DNA of 64,000 nt from Clostridia bacterium. GTDB taxonomy: Bacteria > Bacillota > Clostridia > Christensenellales > Aristaeellaceae. The translations under genes were made by a program, and so were the position numbers. The stretch lies in contig JAGBDE010000003.1 in the NCBI GenBank assembly GCA_017937655.1, positions 94,184-158,183 on the forward strand, written 5' to 3'. The notes under the pieces were generated by a model. That model was not told the DNA's origin and made no database searches. It saw only the letters and a program-made list of their open reading frames with translations. Below are positions 46,891 through 55,070 of this stretch, in pieces; position 1 is the first letter of the stretch; the number at the start of each line of letters is the position of its first letter.

Positions 46891-46933
46891 ATCCCTATAA
46901 AACCCACGAAAACAACCAAAGGAGCTGCCTGCC

Positions 46934-48343
46934 ATGAAGCCTTTCCTTGACAAGGATTTTCTGCTCAACACTGATACCGCCCGCCATCTGTACCACAGCT
47001 ATGCGGCGGACTGCCCCATCATTGACTATCATTGCCACATCCGCCCCCAGGAAATTTACGAAGACCTGCGCTACGAAAACATCACCCAGGTCTGGCTGGG
47101 CGGCGACCACTACAAGTGGCGGCTGATGCGCTGTGCCGGCGTAGAGGAAAAGTACATCACCGGCGACGCCTCTGACCACGACAAATTCCTGGCCTGGGCC
47201 ACCGTGCTGGGCAAGGCCATCGGCAACCCCCTCTACCACTGGAGCCATCTGGAGCTGCGGCGTTATTTCGGCTACGATGGCATCCTCAATGCCTCCACAG
47301 CCGAGGAAGTCTGGAACCTTTGCAACGCAAAGCTGCAGGAGGACGGCATGAGCGTCCGCGGCCTCATCCGCATGAGCAATGTGGAGACCATCTGCACCAC
47401 GGACGACCCCATCGACGACCTCTGCTGGCACCAGAAGCTAGCCGCCGACGCCTCTTTCAAGACCGCCGTGCTGCCCGCCTGGCGGCCCGACCAGGCCATG
47501 GATCTGGAAAAGCCCGGCTACCTTGACTATCTTTCCAAGCTGGCCGACGTATCCTCCACCTCCATTGCTTCCTGGGCCGACCTGAAGGCCGCCCTGCGCA
47601 AGCGGATGGAATACTTTGCCGCAAACGGCTGTACCCTCAGCGACCACGGCCCCAGCCAGCTCCGCTTCCTGCCTGCGGACGACGATACCGTCGACGCCAT
47701 CCTGAAGAAGCGCCTTTCCGGCCAGGCCGTCACCGAGGACGAGAAAGCCCAGTTCAAGACCGCCTTCCTGCTGTTTGTGGCCTCCTGCTATCGGGAAATG
47801 GGCTGGGTGATGCAGCTTCACTACGGCTGCCTCCGCAACAACAACCCCGCCATGTTTGCCAAAATCGGCCCCGACACCGGCTTTGACGCCATGGGCGACT
47901 ATTCTGCCGCCGCCGACCTGTCCGCCTTCCTGGGCGCGATGGAAAGCGCCGGTTCCCTGCCCAAGACCATCCTCTACAGTCTGAACCCCAACGAGAACCC
48001 CTCCATCGTCACCCTCTGCGGCTGCTTCCAGAACTCCGAGGCCGTGGGCAAGGTGCAGCACGGCTCTGCCTGGTGGTTCAACGACAATTTCCAGGGCATG
48101 ACAGATCAGCTCAGCAACCTGGCCAACCTGGGCTATCTGGCCGGTTTCGTGGGCATGCTCACGGACAGCCGCAGCTTCCTCAGCTATCCCCGCCACGAGT
48201 ACTTCCGCCGCATTCTCTGCCGCCTGCTGGGCCAGTGGGTGGAGGACGGCTTCTTCCCTGAGGACGAGTCCACCCTGGCCGACATCGTCCGCAGCGTCAG
48301 CTACCACAACGCCAAGAAATACTTCGCTTTTGCGGAGAAGTAA
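46934..48343 (+). CDS. uxaC: glucuronate isomerase
   Basis: Converts glucuronate to fructuronate, and galacturonate to tagaturonate. 469 residues, the usual length. FLDKDFLLNTDTARHLYHSY at the start, DYHCHIRPQEIYED with the metal-binding HxH near 35, and a C-terminal DSRSFLSYPRHEYFRRILC block are UxaC signatures. The ATG follows AAAGGAGCTGCCTGCC. It is divergent from kdgA-kdgK; the intermediate steps (uxuB/uxuA) are not in the window. Confidence 0.95.
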   Translation: MKPFLDKDFLLNTDTARHLYHSYAADCPIIDYHCHIRPQEIYEDLRYENITQVWLGGDHYKWRLMRCAGVEEKYITGDASDHDKFLAWATVLGKAIGNPLYHWSHLELRRYFGYDGILNASTAEEVWNLCNAKLQEDGMSVRGLIRMSNVETICTTDDPIDDLCWHQKLAADASFKTAVLPAWRPDQAMDLEKPGYLDYLSKLADVSSTSIASWADLKAALRKRMEYFAANGCTLSDHGPSQLRFLPADDDTVDAILKKRLSGQAVTEDEKAQFKTAFLLFVASCYREMGWVMQLHYGCLRNNNPAMFAKIGPDTGFDAMGDYSAAADLSAFLGAMESAGSLPKTILYSLNPNENPSIVTLCGCFQNSEAVGKVQHGSAWWFNDNFQGMTDQLSNLANLGYLAGFVGMLTDSRSFLSYPRHEYFRRILCRLLGQWVEDGFFPEDESTLADIVRSVSYHNAKKYFAFAEK

Positions 48344-48348
48344 GTTGC

Positions 48349-48422
48349 TTTGGGGCGCTGCCCCAAACCCCGGCAGGAGGCAGTGCCTCCTGCACCTCCG
48401 CATTTGCGCTTCGCGCAAAAAC
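48349..48422. repeat. GC-rich palindromic repeat cluster, part 1
   Basis: Successive palindromes TTTGGGGCGCTGCCCCAAA, AGGAGGCAGTGCCTCCT and TTGCGCTTCGCGCAA directly after uxaC. The first equals the one at about 35407. Confidence 0.75.
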
Positions 48423-48437
48423 ACACAAAAATTTCAA

Positions 48438-48476
48438 AACCACCAGAAGCAACGGACTGCTTCTGGTGGTTTTTTG
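48438..48476 (+). terminator. intrinsic terminator downstream of uxaC
   Basis: ACCACCAGAAGCA / TGCTTCTGGTGGT stem followed by TTTTTT. Confidence 0.85.
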
Positions 48477-48605
48477 TGGGCTCTGCCCACACCCGGCAGG
48501 GAGCAATGCCCCCAGCACCCCATCTTTTTTGCCTATAGGCAATAGCGAGGGGGTGTCGGGGGGAATCATTCCCCCCGACCGGGCTTGGGCAGAGCCCAAA
48601 ATAAA
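48477..48605. repeat. GC-rich palindromic repeat cluster, part 2
   Basis: A larger imperfect inverted repeat: GGGCTCTGCCCA near the start pairs with TGGGCAGAGCCC near 48590. Inner palindromes such as GGGGGGAATCATTCCCCCC lie within it. It is non-coding. The open frames across it shift with the palindromes and show no family resemblance. Confidence 0.65.
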
Positions 48606-48664
48606 AAAGCCCCTCCACGTGGGAAAGGCTTCCTGCGAAAACCCAAAGTGCCGCTGCACCCTAT

Positions 48665-48826
48665 TTTTTCACCCGCTATGTTAAGCAGGGTCGGTGCTCT
48701 GCCGCCAGCTTGCTGCCGTCCCCTGGCGTGAGTATCACGGGGGCATGACATCCACCACGGACCCGAGCTCCGTTTTGTGAAATGTGGGTAAAAATAAGGC
48801 ACCGACGCACACCTCAGGCGTTTCTG
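48665..48826 (-). ncRNA. ssrS: probable 6S RNA (SsrS)
   Basis: A structured, non-coding transcript of about 160 bases driven by a perfect consensus promoter. Read on the minus strand, the 5' part (CGCCTGAGGTGTGC, GTCGGTGCC) pairs with the 3' part (GGCAGAGCACCGAC, ACATAGCGGGTG). The long closing stem has internal bulges. A central open region and a terminal hairpin (ACGGA-loop-TCCGT) complete an elongated rod, the shape of 6S RNA, which mimics an open promoter and sequesters RNA polymerase. Another small stable RNA is possible; I see no SRP or tmRNA hallmark. The 3' end is approximate. Confidence 0.6.
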
Positions 48827-48832
48827 AAATTG

Positions 48833-48861
48833 ATTATAAATGACCCGGCAGCGGTTGTCAA
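48833..48861 (-). promoter_or_regulatory. consensus promoter of the small RNA gene
   Basis: Minus-strand TTGACA (48856-48861), 17-base spacer, TATAAT (48833-48838), a perfect match. Transcription should start near 48826. Confidence 0.85.
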
Positions 48862-48971
48862 GATGCAACTGAAAGCATTTTTACATATGGCTTCCAGGGG
48901 TTTTCTCGCTGCAAGGTTCAGTCTGCCCGGCGGCGTGGAAAGCATGCCCGGCAGAAGTTGGAAAAATGGGC

Positions 48972-48996
48972 AAAAAGAAAGCGCCCTTGCGGGCGC
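48972..48996 (-). terminator. terminator after hup
   Basis: GCGCCCGCAAGGGCGC hairpin followed by TTTCTTTTT on the minus strand. Confidence 0.85.
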
Positions 48997-49029
48997 AACT
49001 GCCATCGGTGACGGCAATTTCAGAACAAA

Positions 49030-49305
49030 TTACTTGTTCACGCTGTCCTTCAGGGCCTTGCCAGCCTTGAAAACGGGAGCCTTGGAAGCTTCGATCTTGA
49101 TCTGCTCGCCGGTGCGGGGGTTGCGAGCCATGCGGGCGGGACGATTGCGAACTTCGAAAGAACCGAAGCCAACAACCTGAACCTTTTCGCCGCCAGCCAG
49201 AGCTTCGGTGATCACTTCGGTCACAGCGCCCAGAGCCTTTTCGGCGTCCTTCTTGGTGAAACCGGTCTTCTTAACGATGGCAGCAGTCAATTCAGCTTTG
49301 TTCAT
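49030..49305 (-). CDS. hup: HU family DNA-binding protein
   Basis: 91-residue nucleoid protein. MNKAELTAAIVKKTGFTKKD at the start, FGSFEVRNRPARMARNPRTG as the beta-arm signature, and KAPVFKAGKALKDSVN at the end. It bends DNA non-specifically. It follows mazG/yabN as is usual in Clostridia, with its own AAGGAGGACAATC site. Confidence 0.96.
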   Translation of the reverse strand: MNKAELTAAIVKKTGFTKKDAEKALGAVTEVITEALAGGEKVQVVGFGSFEVRNRPARMARNPRTGEQIKIEASKAPVFKAGKALKDSVNK

Positions 49306-49400
49306 AATGATTGTCCTCCTTTTGTTTTGCCATATCCCAATAGGGTATGGTGTTCACTGGTGTAACGAAAAGCTTGTAATTGTTGACTTCCGAAACAAAG

Positions 49401-50846
49401 TCATTGATTTACTTGCTTTTCCGTATTCCAGTATACATCCATTTCTGATAAAGTCAAGTCCTCAATTCGTTTTCCTGCATTTTTTATATGTTTTTCCATG
49501 CCTTTGAACCGGGAAATGAACTTGGAAATGGCTCCATACAAAGCAATATCGCCATTTTTTCCGCAAAGCCGCAAAACGTTGACCACGGAGAAAAGCAGAT
49601 CGCCAAGTTCTTCCTCGGTGTCCATTTTCTGGTCGATGCACTGGGCCACCTCGTCGGCCTCCTCGTAAACCTTGGAAAGGGCCTCTTTGGCGTCAGCAAA
49701 ATCGAAGCCCACCTTGGCGGCCTTGTTCTGCACCTTGCTGGCCCGCAGCAGCGGAGACAGCCCGGTGGATACATCCTCCATGGCCTGGCCGATGGAAGTG
49801 ATGCCCCGCTGCTTGCGCTTGATGGCCTCCCAATTGACCAGCACTTCGTCGGCGGTATTGGCCACGACGTTGCCGAAGATGTGGGTATGCCGCTCAATCA
49901 TCTTCTTGCAGATGGCGGTGGTCACGTCCAGAATGTCGAAATCGCCGTGCTGACGGGCCACCTCCGCGTGGAACACCACCTGGAGCAGCACGTCGCCCAG
50001 CTCATCGTACATGTGGTCGATGTCCTCATCCCGAACCGCCTGGATGTACTCGTAGCTTTCCTCCAGCAGGCTGGGCAGCAGGCTTTCGTAGGTCTGCTCC
50101 TTGTCCCAGGGGCAACCGTCCGGCGCCCGCAGGCGCATCATCACCCGGACGAGGTCGTCCATGTCAAAGCGGGTGCGGCTCATCATGTCCACCCCGGGAA
50201 CGTACACCGCGGTCAGGTGGTCGTAATGAGGCTGACGATCCAGCTCGGTCAGGGAGATATCCTCCCGGCGAAGCGCGCCGGTTTTTTCGTCGCCAGTGAT
50301 GAGGCTCACCGTCATCTCTTCCGGCATCAGCTGCATCAGCTTCAGTTTGCAGTCTCCCGCGCATTCCCGGCTGTGCATTTCGCACAGCAGCAGGGGTTCC
50401 TGGGGCGTCAGCCGATAAGAACCAAACTCGCTGGCGGTCAGGATCCGCACGGCGCAGCTGTCACGATCCACCAACGCCAGGCACCGCTCCGCAATGCTCA
50501 CGCCGGGCAGGATGCGCACGTCCGTCTCCCGGGGTTTCAGCCGCTGTAGGGTGAACACGGTGTAGTCAAAAGCCGCGTCGCTGACGGCGTAGCACACGTC
50601 GCCCTGCTTGAGCAAGGTCAGCAGCTGCACCGCCGCCGCATTGTTGAACATGTCAAAATCGTCGCAGTCCTCGTAGAGGCTGTCCAGGGTTTCAAACTGA
50701 ATGCCCTCGCTGCGCAGGTACTCCGCCATGGGGTGACGTTCCGTCCGCAGCACCAGCTGCTTTGCCTCGTGCAGCAGCCGGTCCGTGCCTCGGGTGAGGA
50801 ATTCCTCGCTGCCACTTCCCAGAGAAACAATGGTCAACGTAGCCAT
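49401..50846 (-). CDS. MazG/YabN: tetrapyrrole methylase-like plus nucleotide pyrophosphohydrolase
   Basis: 481 residues. The N-terminal SAM-dependent methylase-like domain (1-220; TIVSLGSGSEEF) is followed by two MazG NTP pyrophosphohydrolase modules. These have LEESYEYIQAV and YDELGDVLLQVVFHAE in the first, EEADEVAQCI and EEELGDLLFSVVNVL in the second. MazG hydrolyses non-canonical NTPs. The start is the ATG at 50846 after AGGAGGCTTGATT; an in-frame extension upstream overlaps the previous gene and was rejected. It is two bases after the flippase stop and in the conserved spoVT-yabM-yabN order. Confidence 0.93.
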   Translation of the reverse strand: MATLTIVSLGSGSEEFLTRGTDRLLHEAKQLVLRTERHPMAEYLRSEGIQFETLDSLYEDCDDFDMFNNAAAVQLLTLLKQGDVCYAVSDAAFDYTVFTLQRLKPRETDVRILPGVSIAERCLALVDRDSCAVRILTASEFGSYRLTPQEPLLLCEMHSRECAGDCKLKLMQLMPEEMTVSLITGDEKTGALRREDISLTELDRQPHYDHLTAVYVPGVDMMSRTRFDMDDLVRVMMRLRAPDGCPWDKEQTYESLLPSLLEESYEYIQAVRDEDIDHMYDELGDVLLQVVFHAEVARQHGDFDILDVTTAICKKMIERHTHIFGNVVANTADEVLVNWEAIKRKQRGITSIGQAMEDVSTGLSPLLRASKVQNKAAKVGFDFADAKEALSKVYEEADEVAQCIDQKMDTEEELGDLLFSVVNVLRLCGKNGDIALYGAISKFISRFKGMEKHIKNAGKRIEDLTLSEMDVYWNTEKQVNQ

Positions 50847-50848
50847 AA

Positions 50849-52423
50849 TCAAGCCTCCTGTTTCTTGCCCCTGCGCAGGAAAGGCGCAAGGTCGCTCTTC
50901 TTCAGTGCGCCGGTCAGCAGCGCGAAAACCGCATAGCTCACAATGCCGATCAGTACGATCAGAATGGTCCACAGCCGTCCCTCGGGCAGCCAGCGGGACA
51001 GGCCATAAAGCAGCAGGCCCATCAGCGCCGACGCCAGCGCAGGCTTCAGGAAGATATCCACAATCTGCACCTTCAGGCCGGTGTACTTATGCACAAAGAA
51101 CAGATTGGGCAGCATGCTGATGGTGTAGCAGGTAATAGACGCGATGGACGCGCCGTAAATATTGATATTGGGCATGGCGATCAGCGTATAGTTGAGGAAA
51201 ATTTTCACCACCACGCCGGCCAAAAGGGTGTACATGGGAATCCATTGTTTTTTCAGGCCCTGGAGGATGCCGCTGGTGGACTGCACCACCGTGAACAGCA
51301 CAATGGTAATGGCGGACAGGCTGAGCATATTGCCGGTCTTTGCCAGGTTTTCCGGGGCGATGTTGAACATGAGGCTCAAAACCCGCTGACTGATCACAAA
51401 CAGGGCCACGGTGCAGGGCATGCCCACGGTAAAGCTGAGCCGGAGGCCCAAAGCGCTCTGCTTGCGCATGAAGGGGCCGTCGCTGCGGGCGATGGCGGCG
51501 GAGATGGAGGGCACCAGGCTCATGGAGATGGCCGCCGCAATGGCGGACGGCACGTTGATGATGGTCAGCACATAGCCGGAATACCGTCCGTAGAGGGCGG
51601 TGGCTTCGGTAGGCTCAATGCCGGAAAGGATCAGCCGTCCCAGCAGAAGTCCGCTGTCAATGAACGCAGACAGGGGCACGATGCACGCGCTGATGGTCAC
51701 CGGGATGGAGAACACAATCAGCCGTTTGAGGATGCTGCCGCTGCCTTCCAGCGGCTGCTCCGGATTTTGGGGAATTTGGGCAAATTCCTTCTTGTTTTTC
51801 AGATAGACAATGAACATGAACAGCAGCGCCAGTCCCTCGGCAATGGAGGTGCCCAGCAGCACGCCGGCCACGGCGTGAGCCATGCTGATTCTGGAGCCGA
51901 AATAGGCCAGCGGCAACGCGATAAACACCTTGGCCACCTGTTCAATGAACTGGGAAATGGCGGTGGGAACCATGTTCTGCTGGCCCTGCATAAAGCCGCG
52001 CAGGGCGGACATGGTGCAAACCAGCAGCAGTGCCGGGGCGATGGCCACAAAGCCCATCTGGGTCCGGGCGTCCTGCGACCGCACAGCCAACTGGGGGCTG
52101 AACACAATCATCAGCATCATGCTGATAAAGCCCAGCGCCGTCAGGAAGCTCATGGCAATGCGCAGGATACGCTTGGCGTTGCGGGGGTCGTCCTGGGCCA
52201 GGGAATAGCTGACCATCCGGCTGATGGCCACGGGCAGGCCGGCCGAAGAAATGGCCAGCAGCATATTATAAGTAGGAAACACCAGTTGATAGATGCCCAT
52301 GCCGGTATCGCCGATGAGCCAGGCCAGCGGGATGCGGTGCAGCGCGCCGATCACCTTGCTGACAATGCCCACAATGCTCAGCACCGTCATACCGCCAAGG
52401 ATAGATTTTGCCGTTTTACTCAA
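50849..52423 (-). CDS. SpoVB/YabM-like lipid-linked polysaccharide flippase (MOP family)
   Basis: 524 residues with about fourteen transmembrane helices. ILGGMTVLSIVGIVSKVIG at the first helix and YQLVFPTYNMLLAISSAGLP are typical of MurJ/SpoVB-type MOP exporters. Such proteins flip lipid-linked cell-wall precursors; YabM-type proteins lie next to mazG. The start is TTG at 52423, after GGAGGAAAGAAC; the longer frame has no ribosome site. It follows the spoVT 3' fragment in the original chromosomal order, so it may have lost its native upstream transcription. Confidence 0.88.
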   Translation of the reverse strand: MSKTAKSILGGMTVLSIVGIVSKVIGALHRIPLAWLIGDTGMGIYQLVFPTYNMLLAISSAGLPVAISRMVSYSLAQDDPRNAKRILRIAMSFLTALGFISMMLMIVFSPQLAVRSQDARTQMGFVAIAPALLLVCTMSALRGFMQGQQNMVPTAISQFIEQVAKVFIALPLAYFGSRISMAHAVAGVLLGTSIAEGLALLFMFIVYLKNKKEFAQIPQNPEQPLEGSGSILKRLIVFSIPVTISACIVPLSAFIDSGLLLGRLILSGIEPTEATALYGRYSGYVLTIINVPSAIAAAISMSLVPSISAAIARSDGPFMRKQSALGLRLSFTVGMPCTVALFVISQRVLSLMFNIAPENLAKTGNMLSLSAITIVLFTVVQSTSGILQGLKKQWIPMYTLLAGVVVKIFLNYTLIAMPNINIYGASIASITCYTISMLPNLFFVHKYTGLKVQIVDIFLKPALASALMGLLLYGLSRWLPEGRLWTILIVLIGIVSYAVFALLTGALKKSDLAPFLRRGKKQEA

Positions 52424-52567
52424 GTTCTTTCCTCCGTCGCAGCAAAGGCTGCTCTTTTGTCCAGAAAATGCCAACTCTTGATTGCGAAAAATTGCGCAAA
52501 AAAATGCGACATACTTATTATAAGCACAATGCCGCATTTTATCAAGCCGGGAATCTGCATCCCCCGC

Positions 52568-53034
52568 TTACTGTTCCATCTGCCGGCCCACGATGCCCGC
52601 AGCGGTCTCCGCCACCTTCAGCTCTGCGTCGCCCATGTGAGCGCCCTGCTCCTTGGAAAGCAGCAGCACCGCGCCGATGGCCTCGCCGTCCGCAATAATG
52701 GGCGATACCACCTGGGCCGTATAGCCGTTGATATCCTCCTCGCTGGTCACCGCCACGATCCGTCCGCCCCCGGCCCGGTTGATGGCCACGGTCTGCCGGT
52801 TGGCGATAGCGGTTTCCATCTCCGGGCTGATGGGCTTATCATTGAGTTCCTTCTTGCTCACACCGCTGGCGGCCACCACCTGGTCCCGGTCCACAATGCA
52901 GGCAATGTGCCCCATGGCCCGGAAGATAGATTCCGTATAATCCTTCGCGAATGAAGACATCTCCCCAATGGGGGAATATTTTTTCAGAATGACCTCGCCG
53001 TCCCGGTCGGTATAGATCTCCAGGGGGTCGCCGT
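52568..53034 (-). pseudogene. spoVT: 3' part of spoVT, split by the element
   Basis: Codes for the second half of the AbrB-like DNA-binding domain and the whole GAF domain of the forespore regulator SpoVT, about 155 of roughly 180 residues. The first 30 or so residues and the native promoter are absent here and nowhere else in the window, so the 5' part should be at the far element end. In the present arrangement it is expressed only as the tail of the recombinase. Confidence 0.85.
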
Positions 53035-54733
53035 CACTGATAACATGGACATCGAAAACCTTGTCCTTCTGATTACGGGCAGACTGGACAATACGGCAGT
53101 TCAAGTTTTCGATGCCCTGATTAAAATTTACGGTGTCCTCCATGGCTTCCGTGCGGATGAGGGTGTCAATGTCGGCTTGCAGCTGGACTTCCAGATGGTC
53201 TTCGTAGACCTTGATCTGCCGGATGATAAGCTCCAGATCGGTACGATCCAGCTTCTCTTTTTCCAAAATGTCTTGGAATACATCCATGGCGGTCTTGGCT
53301 ACCCGGTTCACCTGAATGATGGTGTTGCGCTTGTCGGACAGCAGCTGGATTTGATTGGTGAGCCCGGAGATCTTCTGCTGCAGGTCGCTTTCCAGCTCGT
53401 CGTAGGTTTCCTCCAGCAGCTTTTCCTGATCCGGATGCTTGAGCATGTCCCGGATGCGCTGCCGCTTGGTGATCTTCAGTTCTTCCTGGAGCTCTTCCAG
53501 CACCTCTGCCAGATGGTCGGCGGATTGTTCCGTTTCGGTGATAGTGTCGTTTTCGTCTGCAAGGTCGGCGTTCAGCTTGTCGATCATCCCGGCGGAGGCG
53601 TGCATCAGCTTGCGGACGTAGATCTTCAGAAGTTCGTCCAGCTTATCCACCCGGATGTGGTGGCTGGTGCAACCTGCCCGACCCCGGCGGTGATAAGTGC
53701 CGCAGGTGTAGGCGGGCTGCAAATCGCTGCGGCTCATGGCGAACATGGGGCTGCCGCAGTCGCCGCAGGCAAGGAAGCCGGAATACACGTTGTCGTTCTT
53801 CTTGACGCCCCGGTAGTTGGCGCGGCTGCGGTTTTCCCTGAGCGCCTTGGTGGTGGCAAAGGTGCGGTAGTCGATGATCGCCTGATGGTGGTTCTCGATG
53901 ACGATGTGCTCGCCCTCGTCCCGCTTCACATCCTTGCCGTTGATCTTGGCACGGGTGTACTTGCCCTGACGGAAGGTGCCGATGTAGAAGTCGTTATCCA
54001 AAATGCCCTGAACCGTCACAATGGCCCATGCGTACTTGATTTGCCGGTTGCTCTCGCCGCCCTCGGCTTCCTTGCGCATCTGCTCGCTCATCCGGGGCGT
54101 GGGGATGCCCTGATCGGTCAGATGGTTGGCAATCTTCTTATAACCCCAGCCGCTTTCGTTGTACAGCTTGAAGATCAGTCGCACGATTTCGGCCTCCGTG
54201 GGAACGATCTCGAACTCTTTGCGTTTGTTGATGATGTAGCCGTAAGGGGCAGCGCAAAGCCACTGCCCGTCCTGCTGGCGGCGGCGAATCACGTTTCGCA
54301 CCTTCTTGGAGGTATCGGTGACCGGCATTTCGTTGATCAGGAACTGGAACTGGATCTTCAGCCAGTCGTCATCGTTGGGAAAGTCGATGCCGTCCCCGAT
54401 GGAGATGATGCGGGCACCTGCATCCCGAAGGTCTTCCAGTTCCACCAGACCCCGGCTGTTACGGCGGGAAAAACGGGAGAAGTCCTTCACGATCAGGATG
54501 TCGTACTGGTGGCTCATCAAGCCCTTGCGCATCTGCTGGTAGCCTTCCCGCTGCTCAAAGGTATAGCCGGAGCGATCCCGATCCTCGTAAAAGGTGAGGG
54601 TGCTGCCGGGGAAGCGGGTTTTGACGAAGTCGGCTATGATGGCACGCTGGTTCTCGATGGAGATATTGTCGCGGTCCAGTTCGTCGTCTACGGAGATTCG
54701 GCAGTAGCCGGCGATGTCGAAGTGTTCGGGCAT
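52568..54733 (-). CDS. large serine recombinase fused in frame to the SpoVT C-terminal part
   Basis: 721 residues. Residues 1 to about 566 are a large serine integrase. The resolvase domain has YCRISVDDE (catalytic Ser14) and VKDFSRFSRR. The recombinase domain has APYGYIINKRK and NESGWGYKKIANHL. A zinc ribbon near 320-355 (CGDCGSPMF, CGTYHRRGRAGC) precedes a long coiled coil (about 385-510). From about residue 567 the chain becomes SpoVT: GDPLEIYTDRDGEVILKKYS, a GAF domain, and VAETAAGIVGRQMEQ at the end. The element has thus inserted within spoVT. The ATG follows AAGGAGGTACCCCACCCC. Flanking yabM and mazG confirm the spoVT locus. Confidence 0.93.
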   Translation of the reverse strand: MPEHFDIAGYCRISVDDELDRDNISIENQRAIIADFVKTRFPGSTLTFYEDRDRSGYTFEQREGYQQMRKGLMSHQYDILIVKDFSRFSRRNSRGLVELEDLRDAGARIISIGDGIDFPNDDDWLKIQFQFLINEMPVTDTSKKVRNVIRRRQQDGQWLCAAPYGYIINKRKEFEIVPTEAEIVRLIFKLYNESGWGYKKIANHLTDQGIPTPRMSEQMRKEAEGGESNRQIKYAWAIVTVQGILDNDFYIGTFRQGKYTRAKINGKDVKRDEGEHIVIENHHQAIIDYRTFATTKALRENRSRANYRGVKKNDNVYSGFLACGDCGSPMFAMSRSDLQPAYTCGTYHRRGRAGCTSHHIRVDKLDELLKIYVRKLMHASAGMIDKLNADLADENDTITETEQSADHLAEVLEELQEELKITKRQRIRDMLKHPDQEKLLEETYDELESDLQQKISGLTNQIQLLSDKRNTIIQVNRVAKTAMDVFQDILEKEKLDRTDLELIIRQIKVYEDHLEVQLQADIDTLIRTEAMEDTVNFNQGIENLNCRIVQSARNQKDKVFDVHVISDGDPLEIYTDRDGEVILKKYSPIGEMSSFAKDYTESIFRAMGHIACIVDRDQVVAASGVSKKELNDKPISPEMETAIANRQTVAINRAGGGRIVAVTSEEDINGYTAQVVSPIIADGEAIGAVLLLSKEQGAHMGDAELKVAETAAGIVGRQMEQ
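53008..53046. other. element-chromosome junction (attachment site)
   Basis: The change from recombinase to SpoVT coding falls close to the codons for SDGDPLEI (about 53014-53040). The crossover core should lie in or next to GACGGCGACCCCCTGGAGAT on the minus strand, because SpoVT homology is full downstream of GDPLEI and absent upstream. The exact core cannot be set without the other junction. Confidence 0.65.
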
Positions 54734-54803
54734 GGGGTGGGGTACCTCCTTGGTTTGACAAAGTTCACTATTATTTTATTCTTTGAATATTGTTACAGAT
54801 AAT

Positions 54804-54832
54804 ATTGTATATCATCTTGCGTGCTTTTTCAA
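54804..54832 (-). promoter_or_regulatory. promoter of the recombinase gene
   Basis: Minus-strand TTGAAA (54827-54832), 17-base spacer, TACAAT (54804-54809), about 70 bases upstream of the recombinase start. Transcription would also cover the SpoVT tail and could run on into the flippase and mazG. Confidence 0.6.
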
Positions 54833-55070
54833 GTTTTTTATCACAACAACATACATGCTCATCGTTCATTAGTGCGATACCTAATAGCGTATTCAGACAA
54901 TCCAACCTTGTCACTACATGTATTGTTTACTTCTACTGTAAAAAGATAAAGCCCCCTCCCATTAGCTCAGGTAGCTAAGAAAGAGAGTTTATCCTCAAAA
55001 CTTCCAGGCTTGTTCTGAATACTTGCAACGAGCATTTTGTCGCCATCAACTGATGGAAACTATACTACTT
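54833..55070. other. AT-rich spacer between the recombinase promoter and the Argonaute gene
   Basis: With the adjoining leader (54734-54832), this makes 337 bases without a gene. It holds a weak hairpin (TTAGCT / AGCTAA near 54962) but no clear terminator for the Argonaute gene, so read-through into the recombinase is possible. No coding frame of note. Confidence 0.6.

Noticed and set aside
46728..46937. Small Phe-rich plus-strand frame between kdgA and uxaC
   Set aside because: It spans the uxaC promoter and inverted repeat, has no ribosome site, and its composition reflects AT-rich non-coding DNA.
48297..48868. Several small frames on both strands in the repeat region after uxaC
   Set aside because: They cross palindromes and the small RNA gene. 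Their content (Pro/Gln/Ala repeats) comes from the repeats.
52568..54733. Recombinase-SpoVT fusion as a natural, ancient recombinase domain architecture
   Set aside because: The tail is SpoVT-like to its very last residues, and the next genes are the native spoVT neighbours. Insertion at the locus explains it better, although a conserved captured tail cannot be excluded without the other end.
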